From: Undibacterium sp049340185
GTDB taxonomy: Bacteria; Pseudomonadota; Gammaproteobacteria; Burkholderiales; Burkholderiaceae_D
Length of the DNA stretch: 64,000 bases
Direction: 5' to 3'
Assembly: GCF_049340185.1 (NCBI RefSeq)
Contig: NZ_JBMPPC010000002.1
Span: 434,001 to 498,000 of the forward strand
In this document: positions 15,885 through 23,972 of the stretch, in pieces
How the letters are laid out: each line of letters starts with the position of its first letter
Numbering within the stretch: position 1 is the stretch's first letter
Translations under genes and position numbers: made by a program
Notes under the pieces: generated by a model
Told to the model about the DNA's origin: nothing
The model's input: the letters and a program-made list of their open reading frames with translations, nothing else
Database searches by the model: none

Positions 15885-17366
15885 TTATTGCGGTTGCGGT
15901 ACGACCAGCACATGATCCTTTTTACCCTTCATCATGACCAGGTACACGACGCCCGACAACACCAGGCCGACAAACCAGGCGTAGGTATAGATCGTTTTAA
16001 ACAGATCGGAGGTAGCAGGGAATGAGGCCGGGAAAGCCGCGTTCAAGAAACCTGGAATATTCGGCACCACACCGATGACGAAGGCAGCGATGGCCGCCAT
16101 ATTCCAGCCATTTCCATAAGAATATTTGCCATTCTCTTGATACAACTGATCAACGTCGAGCGTGGTTTTACGGATGAAGTAATAATCAATAATAAGGATC
16201 CCGGCAATCGGCCCCAGCAAAGCAGAATAGCCGATCAGCCAGGTAAAAATATATCCCTGCGTTGATTCCAGTATTTTCCACGGCATCATCGCAATCGCGA
16301 TAAACGCTGTGATGTAGCCACCGGTTTTATAACTGATCAGTTTGGGACTGAGTGCAGAAAAATCATAGGCAGGCCCTACCAGGTTCGCAGCCAGATTTAC
16401 GCTGACGGTATCAATCAGCAAAATCAGCAACGCAATCAGCACCGCCACTCCCGTCATGCGGCTCGCCAGATCGACCGGATCCCAGATCGCCTTGCCATAT
16501 AACACCACGGTTGCCGAAGTCACGATCACTGCCAGCATCGCCAGCAAACCCATGGGTACCGGCAAACCGACACTTTGTCCCAGCACCTGATCGCGCTGTG
16601 ATTTAGCAAAGCGCGTGAAGTCAGGAATATTCAATGCCAGCGTCGCCCAGAAACCGATCATTGCTGTCAGTGAGGGCCAGAATGTTGTCCAGAATTGCCC
16701 AGCTTTTTTACCACCCTCGACAAACTGCGATGGCTGATCAAGAATCGGGCCGAAGCCGCCTGCCTTGTTATATACCCAGCCCAGCAAGACAAAACAAATC
16801 ATGATTTTTAAGGGTGCCGTGTAGGTTTCTAATTTGCGGATGGCATCCATACCGTGAAAGATGTACCAGAACTGGATAGCCCAGAAACCGAGGAAGCAAG
16901 CGAACTGTGCGCCATTGATGCCGAGACCGGCGATCTTGTCGCCACCGAGAGGGTGGCCGAGCAACACACCCGCCAGCGTATAAATCATCATACCGCCAAA
17001 CCAGGTCTGGATACCGTACCAGCCACAGGCAACAATCGCCCGCATCAAGGCTGGCAGGCGTGCGCCTTTGGTGCCGAAGGAACTACGCGCCAATACAGCA
17101 TAAGGAATACCGTATTTAGTACCAGCATGACCAATCAACAGCATCGGCACCAGCACGATCGCATTCGCAAGGAAAACCGTCACCACGGCTTGCGATGCAG
17201 ACATACCGCCCTCGATCAGGCTTGCCGCCAGAGTATAGGCAGGAATACACATCACCATACCCACCCACAGAGCCGCAAAATGATACCAGCGCCAGGTGCG
17301 TTGCGCCTCGCTGGTCGGTGCCAGATCTTCGTTCCAGAGTTCGCTGCTTGCCGCTGATTTGTTCAC
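15885..17366 (-). CDS. NCS1-family nucleobase/hydantoin permease
   Basis: 493 residues with about twelve membrane helices, of the nucleobase:cation symporter-1 family (CodB, PucI, Mhp1). Typical segments are the first-helix stretch WVGMVMCIPAYTLAASLIEGGMSASQ, and the glycine-rich HAGTKYGIPYAVLARSSFGTKGA, which is a family signature. It sits between preA and hydA, so its cargo is most likely uracil, dihydrouracil or cytosine, taken up with Na+ or H+. The stop of preA and the start of this gene are 149 bp apart with a hairpin between them, so expression may be set separately from preT-preA. Confidence 0.9.
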   Translation of the reverse strand: MNKSAASSELWNEDLAPTSEAQRTWRWYHFAALWVGMVMCIPAYTLAASLIEGGMSASQAVVTVFLANAIVLVPMLLIGHAGTKYGIPYAVLARSSFGTKGARLPALMRAIVACGWYGIQTWFGGMMIYTLAGVLLGHPLGGDKIAGLGINGAQFACFLGFWAIQFWYIFHGMDAIRKLETYTAPLKIMICFVLLGWVYNKAGGFGPILDQPSQFVEGGKKAGQFWTTFWPSLTAMIGFWATLALNIPDFTRFAKSQRDQVLGQSVGLPVPMGLLAMLAVIVTSATVVLYGKAIWDPVDLASRMTGVAVLIALLILLIDTVSVNLAANLVGPAYDFSALSPKLISYKTGGYITAFIAIAMMPWKILESTQGYIFTWLIGYSALLGPIAGILIIDYYFIRKTTLDVDQLYQENGKYSYGNGWNMAAIAAFVIGVVPNIPGFLNAAFPASFPATSDLFKTIYTYAWFVGLVLSGVVYLVMMKGKKDHVLVVPQPQ

Positions 17367-17463
17367 GTTTGCCTCTCCTTCGGTGGTTTATCTGTGCTGC
17401 CCGTAATGCCAGTGTTATCGGTATTATCGGTTTAGCTACGCTAGCCATGCTGCCCATGAATGC

Positions 17464-17495
17464 AAAAGGATTGCGCTCTGGATCGAGCGCAATCC
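17464..17495 (-). terminator. Strong hairpin between preA and the permease gene
   Basis: A perfect 11-bp stem (17468-17478 with 17485-17495) with a 6-nt loop is followed, on the reverse strand, by only TTTT. It starts 20 bp after the preA stop codon. The short T run suggests partial termination or protection of the preTA transcript end rather than a full stop. Confidence 0.55.
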
Positions 17496-17515
17496 GTAGA
17501 TCGATGGCGGCACTT

Positions 17516-18799
17516 TTATGCTTTGATCAAATTTTCTGCTCGTGGATTGCGCGGATCCTGGGTCCAGTTCATATACGGTTTGCCTGTGTCTTCTGCGACC
17601 ATCGTAATACAGTTTTCAACCGGGCACGTGATTTGACAGAGGTTGCAGCCGACACATTCTTCTTTAATCACTTCGTATGTGCGCTGACCATTTTCAGCGA
17701 TCAGCTGAGCGATCGATTGATGCGATGTGTCTTCGCAGGCGATATAGCAACGGCCGCATTGAATACAATTATCCTGATTGATCTGTGCGATGGATTTGAA
17801 GTTCATATTCAGATATTTCCAGTCGGTCGTATTAGCGACCGCCTTGCCACGAAAATCCTCAATCGTGGTATAGCCTTTTTCATCCATCCAGCGCGACAGA
17901 CCATCTTTCATGTCTTCGACGATACGAAAACCATGCAACATCGCTGCCGTACACACCTGCACCGAGCCCGCACCGAGAGCAATGAATTCTGCCGCGTCGC
18001 GCCAGTTGCCAATGCCGCCAATACCGGAAATCGGCAGGCCCTGCGTCGCAGGATCGCGGGCGATTTCTGCCACCATATTTAAAGCAATCGGCTTCACGGC
18101 AGAACCGCAATACCCGCCATGTGTGCTCTTACCGCCTACGATAGGACGCGCCACCATGCTATCAAGGTCAATCGAAGTAATTGAGTTGATGGTATTGATC
18201 AGCGAGACTGCATCGGCGCCCCCCTTATGCGCAGCGCGTGCTGGCATACGGACGTCAGTGATATTGGGAGTGAGTTTAACGATCACTGGCAAAGAGCAAT
18301 ATTGCTTGCACCAGCGCGTGACCATTTCTACATATTCCGGCACCTGCCCTACTGCCGCCCCCATGCCGCGTTCTGGCATGCCGTGCGGGCAACCGAAATT
18401 TAGTTCAATCGCGTCCGCGCCGGTTGCTTCTACCAGTGGCAATACGGATTTCCAGATTGCCTCCTCGCATGGATACATCATGGAAACGATCATGGCGCGA
18501 TCCGGCCAGTCTTTTTTTACCTGCGTGATTTCACGCAGATTAATCTCCAGGCTACGGTCGGTGATCAGCTCAATATTATTAAAACCGATAACTTCACGAT
18601 TTTTGCCAAAATGCGCGGAGTAGCGTGAAGACACATTCACGGGTGCCGGATCTTCGCCCAGAGTTTTCCAGACTACACCGCCCCAACCGGCTTCAAAGGC
18701 ACGGATCACGTTGTAGGCTTTGTCTGTCGGTGGTGCGGACGCAAGCCAGAATGGATTCGGTGCTTTAATACCGGCGAAATTAATGCTGAGATCGGCCAT
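17516..18799 (-). CDS. preA: NAD-dependent dihydropyrimidine dehydrogenase, PreA subunit
   Basis: 427 residues from ATG 18799. The FMN-binding dihydroorotate-dehydrogenase-like barrel spans about residues 1-310, with the active-site stretch ELNFGCPHGMPERGMGAAVGQ that contains the catalytic Cys. The C-terminal domain has two 4Fe-4S motifs, CIQCGRCYIAC and CVGCNLCQITCPVENC. With PreT it forms the heterotetramer that reduces uracil and thymine (or oxidises the products) with NAD(H). The ATG overlaps the TAA stop of preT by one base (TAATG), so the subunits are translationally coupled. The longer open frame to 18952 runs antisense into preT and is rejected. Confidence 0.95.
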   Translation of the reverse strand: MADLSINFAGIKAPNPFWLASAPPTDKAYNVIRAFEAGWGGVVWKTLGEDPAPVNVSSRYSAHFGKNREVIGFNNIELITDRSLEINLREITQVKKDWPDRAMIVSMMYPCEEAIWKSVLPLVEATGADAIELNFGCPHGMPERGMGAAVGQVPEYVEMVTRWCKQYCSLPVIVKLTPNITDVRMPARAAHKGGADAVSLINTINSITSIDLDSMVARPIVGGKSTHGGYCGSAVKPIALNMVAEIARDPATQGLPISGIGGIGNWRDAAEFIALGAGSVQVCTAAMLHGFRIVEDMKDGLSRWMDEKGYTTIEDFRGKAVANTTDWKYLNMNFKSIAQINQDNCIQCGRCYIACEDTSHQSIAQLIAENGQRTYEVIKEECVGCNLCQITCPVENCITMVAEDTGKPYMNWTQDPRNPRAENLIKA

Positions 18800-20253
18800 T
18801 ATGCAACCTCCCTTTTTGTCGTTGAGCTGGATGATGGAGCGGGCGATGTTGTGGACAATGCTGCAGACATCAGGTTCTGATGAATCGCTGCAGCGGCAAG
18901 TTTGCCGTGCTGAACTGCCTGCACTGTCAGATCCTGCCCGGGAGCCACGCAATCGCCTCCCGCATAGACGCCAATAAGTGAGGTACGGAACTGATCATCG
19001 ACCGCAATTTTATCGCCGTCTTTTGACAGGTCATGGGCTAGAGGATCGCTGAGTGAGGCTGCATCCAGAGACTGACCGATGGCTTTAAAAATCGCCTGTG
19101 CAGGCAGCTCAAATGTCTCACCAGTACCCATCAGACGATTGCCTTCCATGCGCGTTTTCTCAAAGCGCATACCACGTACCTTACCGGCATCATCCAGCAA
19201 TACTTGCTGAGGCTGAGCCCAGGTTTTTAATCTGACCTGATGCGCTTTAGCGATCTCCTGCTCATGTCCGGTGGCTGACATCGCCTCTGTGCCGCGGCGA
19301 TACACTACGGTGACATCCTCCGCGCCAAGTTTGGCGATCTGTACTGCCATATCAATGGCGGTATTCCCTGCGCCGATCACAAGGCATGTTGATGGGAGCG
19401 GTAATTTACTCAGATCATCAGCCTGACGCAATTCGGCAATGTAATCGACTGCTGCCAGCAAACCGGGGGCATCTTCTCCTGTCAGGCCAAGTTGACGGCT
19501 AGCGCCAAGACCGATACCGAGAAACACCGCATCATATTTTTCACGTAACTCGCTGAGCTGTAAATTATGGCCTAAGGTATGGCCGTATTGAATCGTGATG
19601 CCGCCTATTTCAAGCAAAAACTGCACTTCACGCTGAGCAAAATCCTCAGTTAGCTTGTATTTGGCAATCCCATACTCGTTCAGGCCACCCGGTTTCGCGT
19701 GGGATTCAAAAATAACGACGTCATTGCCCAGCATCGCCAGGCGATGCGCGCAGGAAAGGCCAGCGGGTCCCGCGCCAACCACCGCGACCGTGCGCCCAGT
19801 CGCGGCAGTACGCTGAAATGGATGAGATTGAAAATCCATATGATCAATCGCATGACGCTGCAACAGCCCAATCTTGACCGGCTGAGCTTCAGCATCATGA
19901 TTGCGCACGCAAGCTTGCTCACACAGGATTTCAGTCGGGCATACACGAGAACAACTGCCACCCAGAATATTCTCTTGCAGAATAGTCTTGGCAGCGCCGT
20001 TGATATTCTCATTGGCGATATTACGGATAAAACTAGCAACATCAATATCGGATGGGCAAATACGGGTGCAAGGCGCATCGTAACAATACAGGCAACGCTG
20101 GCTTTCTATCAATGCCTGACGCATGCTCAGAGCGGGAGCCAGGTCGGTAAAGCGCGCTGCGAGTGCTTCGTTGGCGGCATCTGGCTGAGCGAGATGTACT
20201 AGCTGAGACAATGGCAAACACTGTGTCAGCGGAGAGGAAGATTCAATCATCAT
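18799..20253 (-). CDS. preT: NAD-dependent dihydropyrimidine dehydrogenase, PreT subunit
   Basis: 484 residues, related to the small subunit of glutamate synthase. The N-terminal iron-sulfur region has two cysteine clusters (CLYCYDAPCTRICPSDI; CSRVCPTEILCEQAC), followed by an FAD motif (VAVVGAGPAGLSCAHRLAMLG, near residue 155) and an NAD motif (CLVIGAGNTAIDMAVQIAKLG). It passes electrons from NADH to PreA. It is the first gene of the block preT-preA-permease-hydA-carbamoylase. Its upstream region, 20254-20493, holds an exact sigma-54 promoter consensus and a RutR-type palindrome. The C-terminus has an unusual Ser/Thr/Pro-rich tail. Confidence 0.95.
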   Translation of the reverse strand: MMIESSSPLTQCLPLSQLVHLAQPDAANEALAARFTDLAPALSMRQALIESQRCLYCYDAPCTRICPSDIDVASFIRNIANENINGAAKTILQENILGGSCSRVCPTEILCEQACVRNHDAEAQPVKIGLLQRHAIDHMDFQSHPFQRTAATGRTVAVVGAGPAGLSCAHRLAMLGNDVVIFESHAKPGGLNEYGIAKYKLTEDFAQREVQFLLEIGGITIQYGHTLGHNLQLSELREKYDAVFLGIGLGASRQLGLTGEDAPGLLAAVDYIAELRQADDLSKLPLPSTCLVIGAGNTAIDMAVQIAKLGAEDVTVVYRRGTEAMSATGHEQEIAKAHQVRLKTWAQPQQVLLDDAGKVRGMRFEKTRMEGNRLMGTGETFELPAQAIFKAIGQSLDAASLSDPLAHDLSKDGDKIAVDDQFRTSLIGVYAGGDCVAPGQDLTVQAVQHGKLAAAAIHQNLMSAALSTTSPAPSSSSTTKREVA

Positions 20254-20380
20254 GCATTCCTACTTATTATCTTGACTGGGAAAACAGCGGACATTCTCAT
20301 TCCGCTATCCGTGGCTATTTTGAGTATCTGTGACGACTAACAATGCTGCTGGCACCCATCCGGTATTACCTGAAACAGCT

Positions 20381-20396
20381 AGCAAACCTCGTGCCA
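20381..20396 (-). promoter_or_regulatory. Sigma-54 promoter of preT
   Basis: The reverse strand reads TGGCACGAGGTTTGCT, an exact match to the sigma-54 consensus TGGCACG-N4-TTGCW with GG and GC ten bases apart. The start of transcription would be near 20370, giving a leader of about 118 nt before preT. I did not find a convincing enhancer site for an activator such as NtrC in the 150 bp upstream. Confidence 0.75.
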
Positions 20397-20399
20397 ATA

Positions 20400-20415
20400 T
20401 TTACCACTTGGTAAA
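20400..20415. promoter_or_regulatory. RutR-type operator upstream of preT
   Basis: TTTACCACTTGGTAAA: perfectly symmetrical 7-bp arms around CT. RutR of E. coli binds TTGACCAnnTGGTCAA, so each half differs at one base. It abuts the upstream side of the sigma-54 promoter (-29 to -44 from the predicted start), where a bound repressor would block polymerase. The same palindrome recurs at 23718-23733. Confidence 0.7.
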
Positions 20416-20493
20416 AACAAAAATTACCACTTTTACGCTGCTATTTGGCACATTTCTGATTTGCACTGCACCATTCCAGAACATTTTTGCCCA

Positions 20494-22017
20494 TTATTTC
20501 ATTTGCGGAAAGGCAAATTCTGCACCGGCACTGCCATGGCCTTTTGCAGAATCAGGCCAGCGCTGCATGACCGCCTTGGTGCGGGTATAAAAACGTACCC
20601 CCTCAGGGCCGTAGACATGATGATCGCCAAACAGACTACGCTTCCAGCCACCAAAACTATGGAAGGCCATCGGCACAGGCAAAGGCACATTGACACCAAC
20701 CATACCGACTTGTATTTGCCGGACGAACTCACGCGCCACACCACCATCGCGGGTAAAAATCGCGACGCCGTTGCCATATTCATGTTGATTGATCAGTTGA
20801 ACCGCACTCGCAATATCCGGCACACGTACTACGCACAATACGGGGCCAAAAATCTCTTCCTGATAAATCGTCATTTCTGGCGTTACGCGATCAAATAAAG
20901 TGCCCCCTATAAAGAAACCATTCTCACGCCCGGCCACTTTGTGTCCGCGCCCGTCAACCACCAGATCAGCGCCCTGCTCTACGCCTTGACCGATCAGTTT
21001 TTCTATACGCTGCTTGGCCGCGAGGCTGACGACCGGCCCCATTTCGGCTCCGGCAGCCATGCCGTCATTGATTTTCAATGCTCGTGTTTTTTCTGCGAGG
21101 GCGGCAACCAGTTTATCGGCCGCACCACCCACAGCAACTGCGACAGAAATTGCCATGCAACGCTCACCCGCTGAGCCATATGCCGCGCCGATCAGGGCAT
21201 CGACTGCCATTTCCATCTCGGCATCCGGCATCACGACCATATGATTTTTTGCACCGCCCAATGCCTGTACGCGCTTGCCATTGGCGCTGCCACGGGTATA
21301 AATATATTCGGCGATCGGGGTTGAGCCGACGAAGCTGATTGCCTGTACCTGCGGGTGATCTAGCAAGGCATCAACTGCGGTCTTGTCACCTTGTACGACA
21401 TTGAACACACCATCCGGCAAGCCAGCCTGCTTCAGCAATTCGGCATGCAGAATCGATGGCGAAGGATCACGCTCCGACGGCTTCAGTACAAAAGTATTAC
21501 CACAGGCAAGCGCTACCGGAAACATCCACATCGGTACCATCGCCGGAAAATTGAATGGTGTAATCCCTGCGACCACGCCAAGTGGCTGACGGAATGAGCA
21601 GGCATCAATACCACGCGCGATCTGGTCGCTGAATTCCCCTTTCAGGAGCTGCGGAATACCGCAGGCAAATTCGACGACTTCGATACCGCGGGCAACCTCA
21701 CCCTGCGCATCGGCAAAGGTTTTGCCATGCTCCCGCGTCAGCATTTCGGCAAAACGATCTGCATGTTCTTGCAGCAGTTGCAGATACCTGAACAATACGC
21801 GCGCACGCGTCAATGGCGGCGTATTGGCCCAGGACGGGAACGCCCTGGCAGCGGCGGCAACGGCCTGGTCGACCTCTTCAACCGATGCCAGTGCAACACG
21901 GGCAACCGGTACGCCCAGCGCCGGGTTGTAGACGTCGGAATAACGCCCGCTGCTGGTATCCTGCTTCTCACCCTCGATGAAGTGGGGAATGGTGTCTCGG
22001 TTCATCAATGCACTCAT
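20494..22017 (-). CDS. mmsA: CoA-acylating (methyl)malonate-semialdehyde dehydrogenase
   Basis: 507 residues of the aldehyde dehydrogenase superfamily, MmsA type. The catalytic Cys is in GSAGERCMAISVAV; the family motif ITPFNFPAMVPMWMFPVA is present near residue 155. The enzyme converts malonate semialdehyde (from beta-alanine) or methylmalonate semialdehyde (from valine or thymine) with CoA and NAD+ to acetyl-CoA or propionyl-CoA and CO2. It follows the beta-alanine transaminase gene on the same strand after 356 bp, completing the path from uracil to acetyl-CoA. A second start at MNRDTIP (residue 6) is possible. Confidence 0.93.
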   Translation of the reverse strand: MSALMNRDTIPHFIEGEKQDTSSGRYSDVYNPALGVPVARVALASVEEVDQAVAAAARAFPSWANTPPLTRARVLFRYLQLLQEHADRFAEMLTREHGKTFADAQGEVARGIEVVEFACGIPQLLKGEFSDQIARGIDACSFRQPLGVVAGITPFNFPAMVPMWMFPVALACGNTFVLKPSERDPSPSILHAELLKQAGLPDGVFNVVQGDKTAVDALLDHPQVQAISFVGSTPIAEYIYTRGSANGKRVQALGGAKNHMVVMPDAEMEMAVDALIGAAYGSAGERCMAISVAVAVGGAADKLVAALAEKTRALKINDGMAAGAEMGPVVSLAAKQRIEKLIGQGVEQGADLVVDGRGHKVAGRENGFFIGGTLFDRVTPEMTIYQEEIFGPVLCVVRVPDIASAVQLINQHEYGNGVAIFTRDGGVAREFVRQIQVGMVGVNVPLPVPMAFHSFGGWKRSLFGDHHVYGPEGVRFYTRTKAVMQRWPDSAKGHGSAGAEFAFPQMK

Positions 22018-22182
22018 AATGGGTTTCTCATTTCGTTCTTACTTATTTAGTTAGTTAATTAGTTCATAGGAATGGCGCAAAAACCAAGACCGCTCATCAC
22101 AAAAACACGGAAACGCTGATACGTAGAGAAAATAGGAATAAGCGTTTCCATGGATTATCGGTAAAGAGTTTTTAGAAATTCC

Positions 22183-22257
22183 CAAAACGACTCCGCAGGC
22201 TGCATGCGCCTGTTGGCACGAAATGCCTCTGCAAGCCGCATAGAGCCTGCGGATTCC
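22183..22257. repeat. Long hairpin repeat, copy 2
   Basis: A diverged copy of the element at 6614-6689: the same order of AAAACGA, CCGC, GCTGCATGCGCCT, TTGGCA, GAAATGCCTCTG and AGCCGCAT segments, with several substitutions that weaken the stem. It lies in the 356-bp gap between the transaminase and mmsA genes, which otherwise holds no gene. Two copies 15.6 kb apart show it is dispersed in this chromosome. Confidence 0.75.
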
Positions 22258-22373
22258 ATATTGATTTGGTAAACAGCTTGTCGTTTTGCGTCAGTCCTGG
22301 TTCATTATTGATATAGTTAGTTGTCTGGCTTGGGTCTGATACACGCTCATAGTTATTGAGTTGAAGGGATCAC

Positions 22374-23690
22374 TCAATCGAGCGTTTTTAAAATTTTTGC
22401 CAGCTTGCCGAAGAGTTCGTCGATATGTGATTTTTCTAATATCAGCGGTGGTGATAAAGCGATGATGTCGCCCGTGACACGGATCAGAATGCCATCGGCA
22501 AATGCGCGTTTGAATGCATCGAACGCTCTGGCACCGGGCCTGCCTGGTATGGATGCCAGCTCAATCCCTGCAATCAGTCCCAGATTGCGGAGATCGATTA
22601 CATGCGGCAAGCCTTTCAGCGAATGCACGGCATCGGCCCAATACTCTGTCATGCCACGTGCATGCTCAAGCACTTTTTGCTCTTCAAAAATATCCAGACT
22701 TGCCAGTGCAGCAGCGCAGGCCAATGGATGACCGGAATAGGTATAGCCGTGGAATAACTCAATACCGGCGGGACCCTGCATGAAGGCATCATAAATATGC
22801 TGTTTAGAAAAAACTGCTCCCATAGGAACCACACCATTCGTCAAGCCTTTGGCCACCGTCACCAGATCCGGCTCAACATCAAAATAATCAAAAGCGAACG
22901 GTGTTGTCAGGCGACCGAAGCCCGTAATCACTTCATCAAAAATCAGCAAGATGCCATGCTTGGTGCAAAGCTCCCGCAGCCGTTTCAGATACCCTTTGGG
23001 CGGTACTAAGACACCGGTAGAGCCTGCCAGTGGCTCTACGATGACAGCCGCAATCGTCGAGGCATCATGCAAAGCGACCAGACGCTCCAGCTCATCCGCG
23101 AGATGCGCACCATACTCTGGCTCGCCGCGGGTGAATGCGTTTTTTTCCAGATTATGGGTATGCGGTAAATGATCGACGCCTGGCAGCAAGCTACCAAAAG
23201 TTTTGCGATTATTCGCAATGCCACCGACAGACATACCCCCGAAGCCCACGCCGTGATAACCACGCTCGCGACCGATCAGGCGGGTACGCGTTGCATCGCC
23301 GCGTGCACGGTGATATGCCAGTGCCATTTTGAGTGCAGTATCCACCGCCTCTGATCCTGAATTGGTATAAAAAACCTGACCAAAGCGATGATTGGTATAA
23401 CTCATCAGGCGATCAGCAAGTTCAAAAGCGGAAGGATGCCCCATCTGGAAAGTGGGCGCAAAATCCAGTTGCGCTACCATGTCCTGCACTGCTTTCACCA
23501 ATTTCGGCTGTGCATGCCCCAGTGGTACACACCATAACCCTGCCGTACCATCGAGAATGGTATTGCCATCAATATCGCGGTAATGCATTCCCTCGGCGGA
23601 GACCAGCAGACGCGGATTACTTTTGAAATCACGGTTAGCAGTAAAAGGCATCCAGAATGGATTCATTTCTTCGGGACGAGATTCATACAT
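22374..23690 (-). CDS. Beta-alanine--pyruvate (omega-amino acid) transaminase
   Basis: 438 residues of the class III PLP aminotransferases. The PLP lysine is in LVTVAKGLTNGVVPMGAVF, the cofactor-binding Asp is in LIFDEVITGFGR, and the N-terminal FWMPFTANRDFK and YTNSGSEAVDTALKMAL motifs match the omega-amino acid:pyruvate group (BauA, AptA). It would transfer the amino group of beta-alanine to pyruvate, giving malonate semialdehyde and alanine. Followed by mmsA, which uses the product. A RutR-type palindrome lies 28 bp upstream of the start. Divergent from the MocR gene at 23973. Confidence 0.9.
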   Translation of the reverse strand: MYESRPEEMNPFWMPFTANRDFKSNPRLLVSAEGMHYRDIDGNTILDGTAGLWCVPLGHAQPKLVKAVQDMVAQLDFAPTFQMGHPSAFELADRLMSYTNHRFGQVFYTNSGSEAVDTALKMALAYHRARGDATRTRLIGRERGYHGVGFGGMSVGGIANNRKTFGSLLPGVDHLPHTHNLEKNAFTRGEPEYGAHLADELERLVALHDASTIAAVIVEPLAGSTGVLVPPKGYLKRLRELCTKHGILLIFDEVITGFGRLTTPFAFDYFDVEPDLVTVAKGLTNGVVPMGAVFSKQHIYDAFMQGPAGIELFHGYTYSGHPLACAAALASLDIFEEQKVLEHARGMTEYWADAVHSLKGLPHVIDLRNLGLIAGIELASIPGRPGARAFDAFKRAFADGILIRVTGDIIALSPPLILEKSHIDELFGKLAKILKTLD

Positions 23691-23717
23691 GGGAAGCTCC
23701 TGTTATTGGAAAAACTA

Positions 23718-23733
23718 TTTACCATCTGGTAAA
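23718..23733. promoter_or_regulatory. RutR-type operator upstream of the transaminase gene
   Basis: TTTACCATCTGGTAAA, the same perfect palindrome as at 20400-20415 with different central bases. It lies 28-43 bp before the transaminase start on the reverse strand, where it would overlap a core promoter (possible -35 TTGCAA at about 23752). This placement fits repression by the RutR-like protein encoded at 25453. Confidence 0.65.
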
Positions 23734-23972
23734 ACTATGTTGCAATAGTAGGCAGCAGGATAAGGACGGCAGCATAGATGGCGACATAGACAGATACAGA
23801 AAAAACCAGCAACCGTATTGGTCAGCCAGGCACTACAGTTGGCAATCCAGCTGGATGTAGTCAGATACTGCTGACTCGTGATCAATGATGGTCGGTGGAT
23901 GCTTATCGCTCTTGAGGCGCGTCATCGCTCGTAATCGGATTGGACAATATTGAGCAAGGTAGAGGTGTATAG

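Noticed and set aside
18799..18952. N-terminal extension of PreA
   Set aside because: It would lie wholly inside preT in another frame; the TAATG overlap gives the natural start.
20459..20475. NtrC binding site upstream of the preT sigma-54 promoter
   Set aside because: TTTGCACTGCACCATTC has NtrC-like half-sites but in the wrong relative orientation and spacing.
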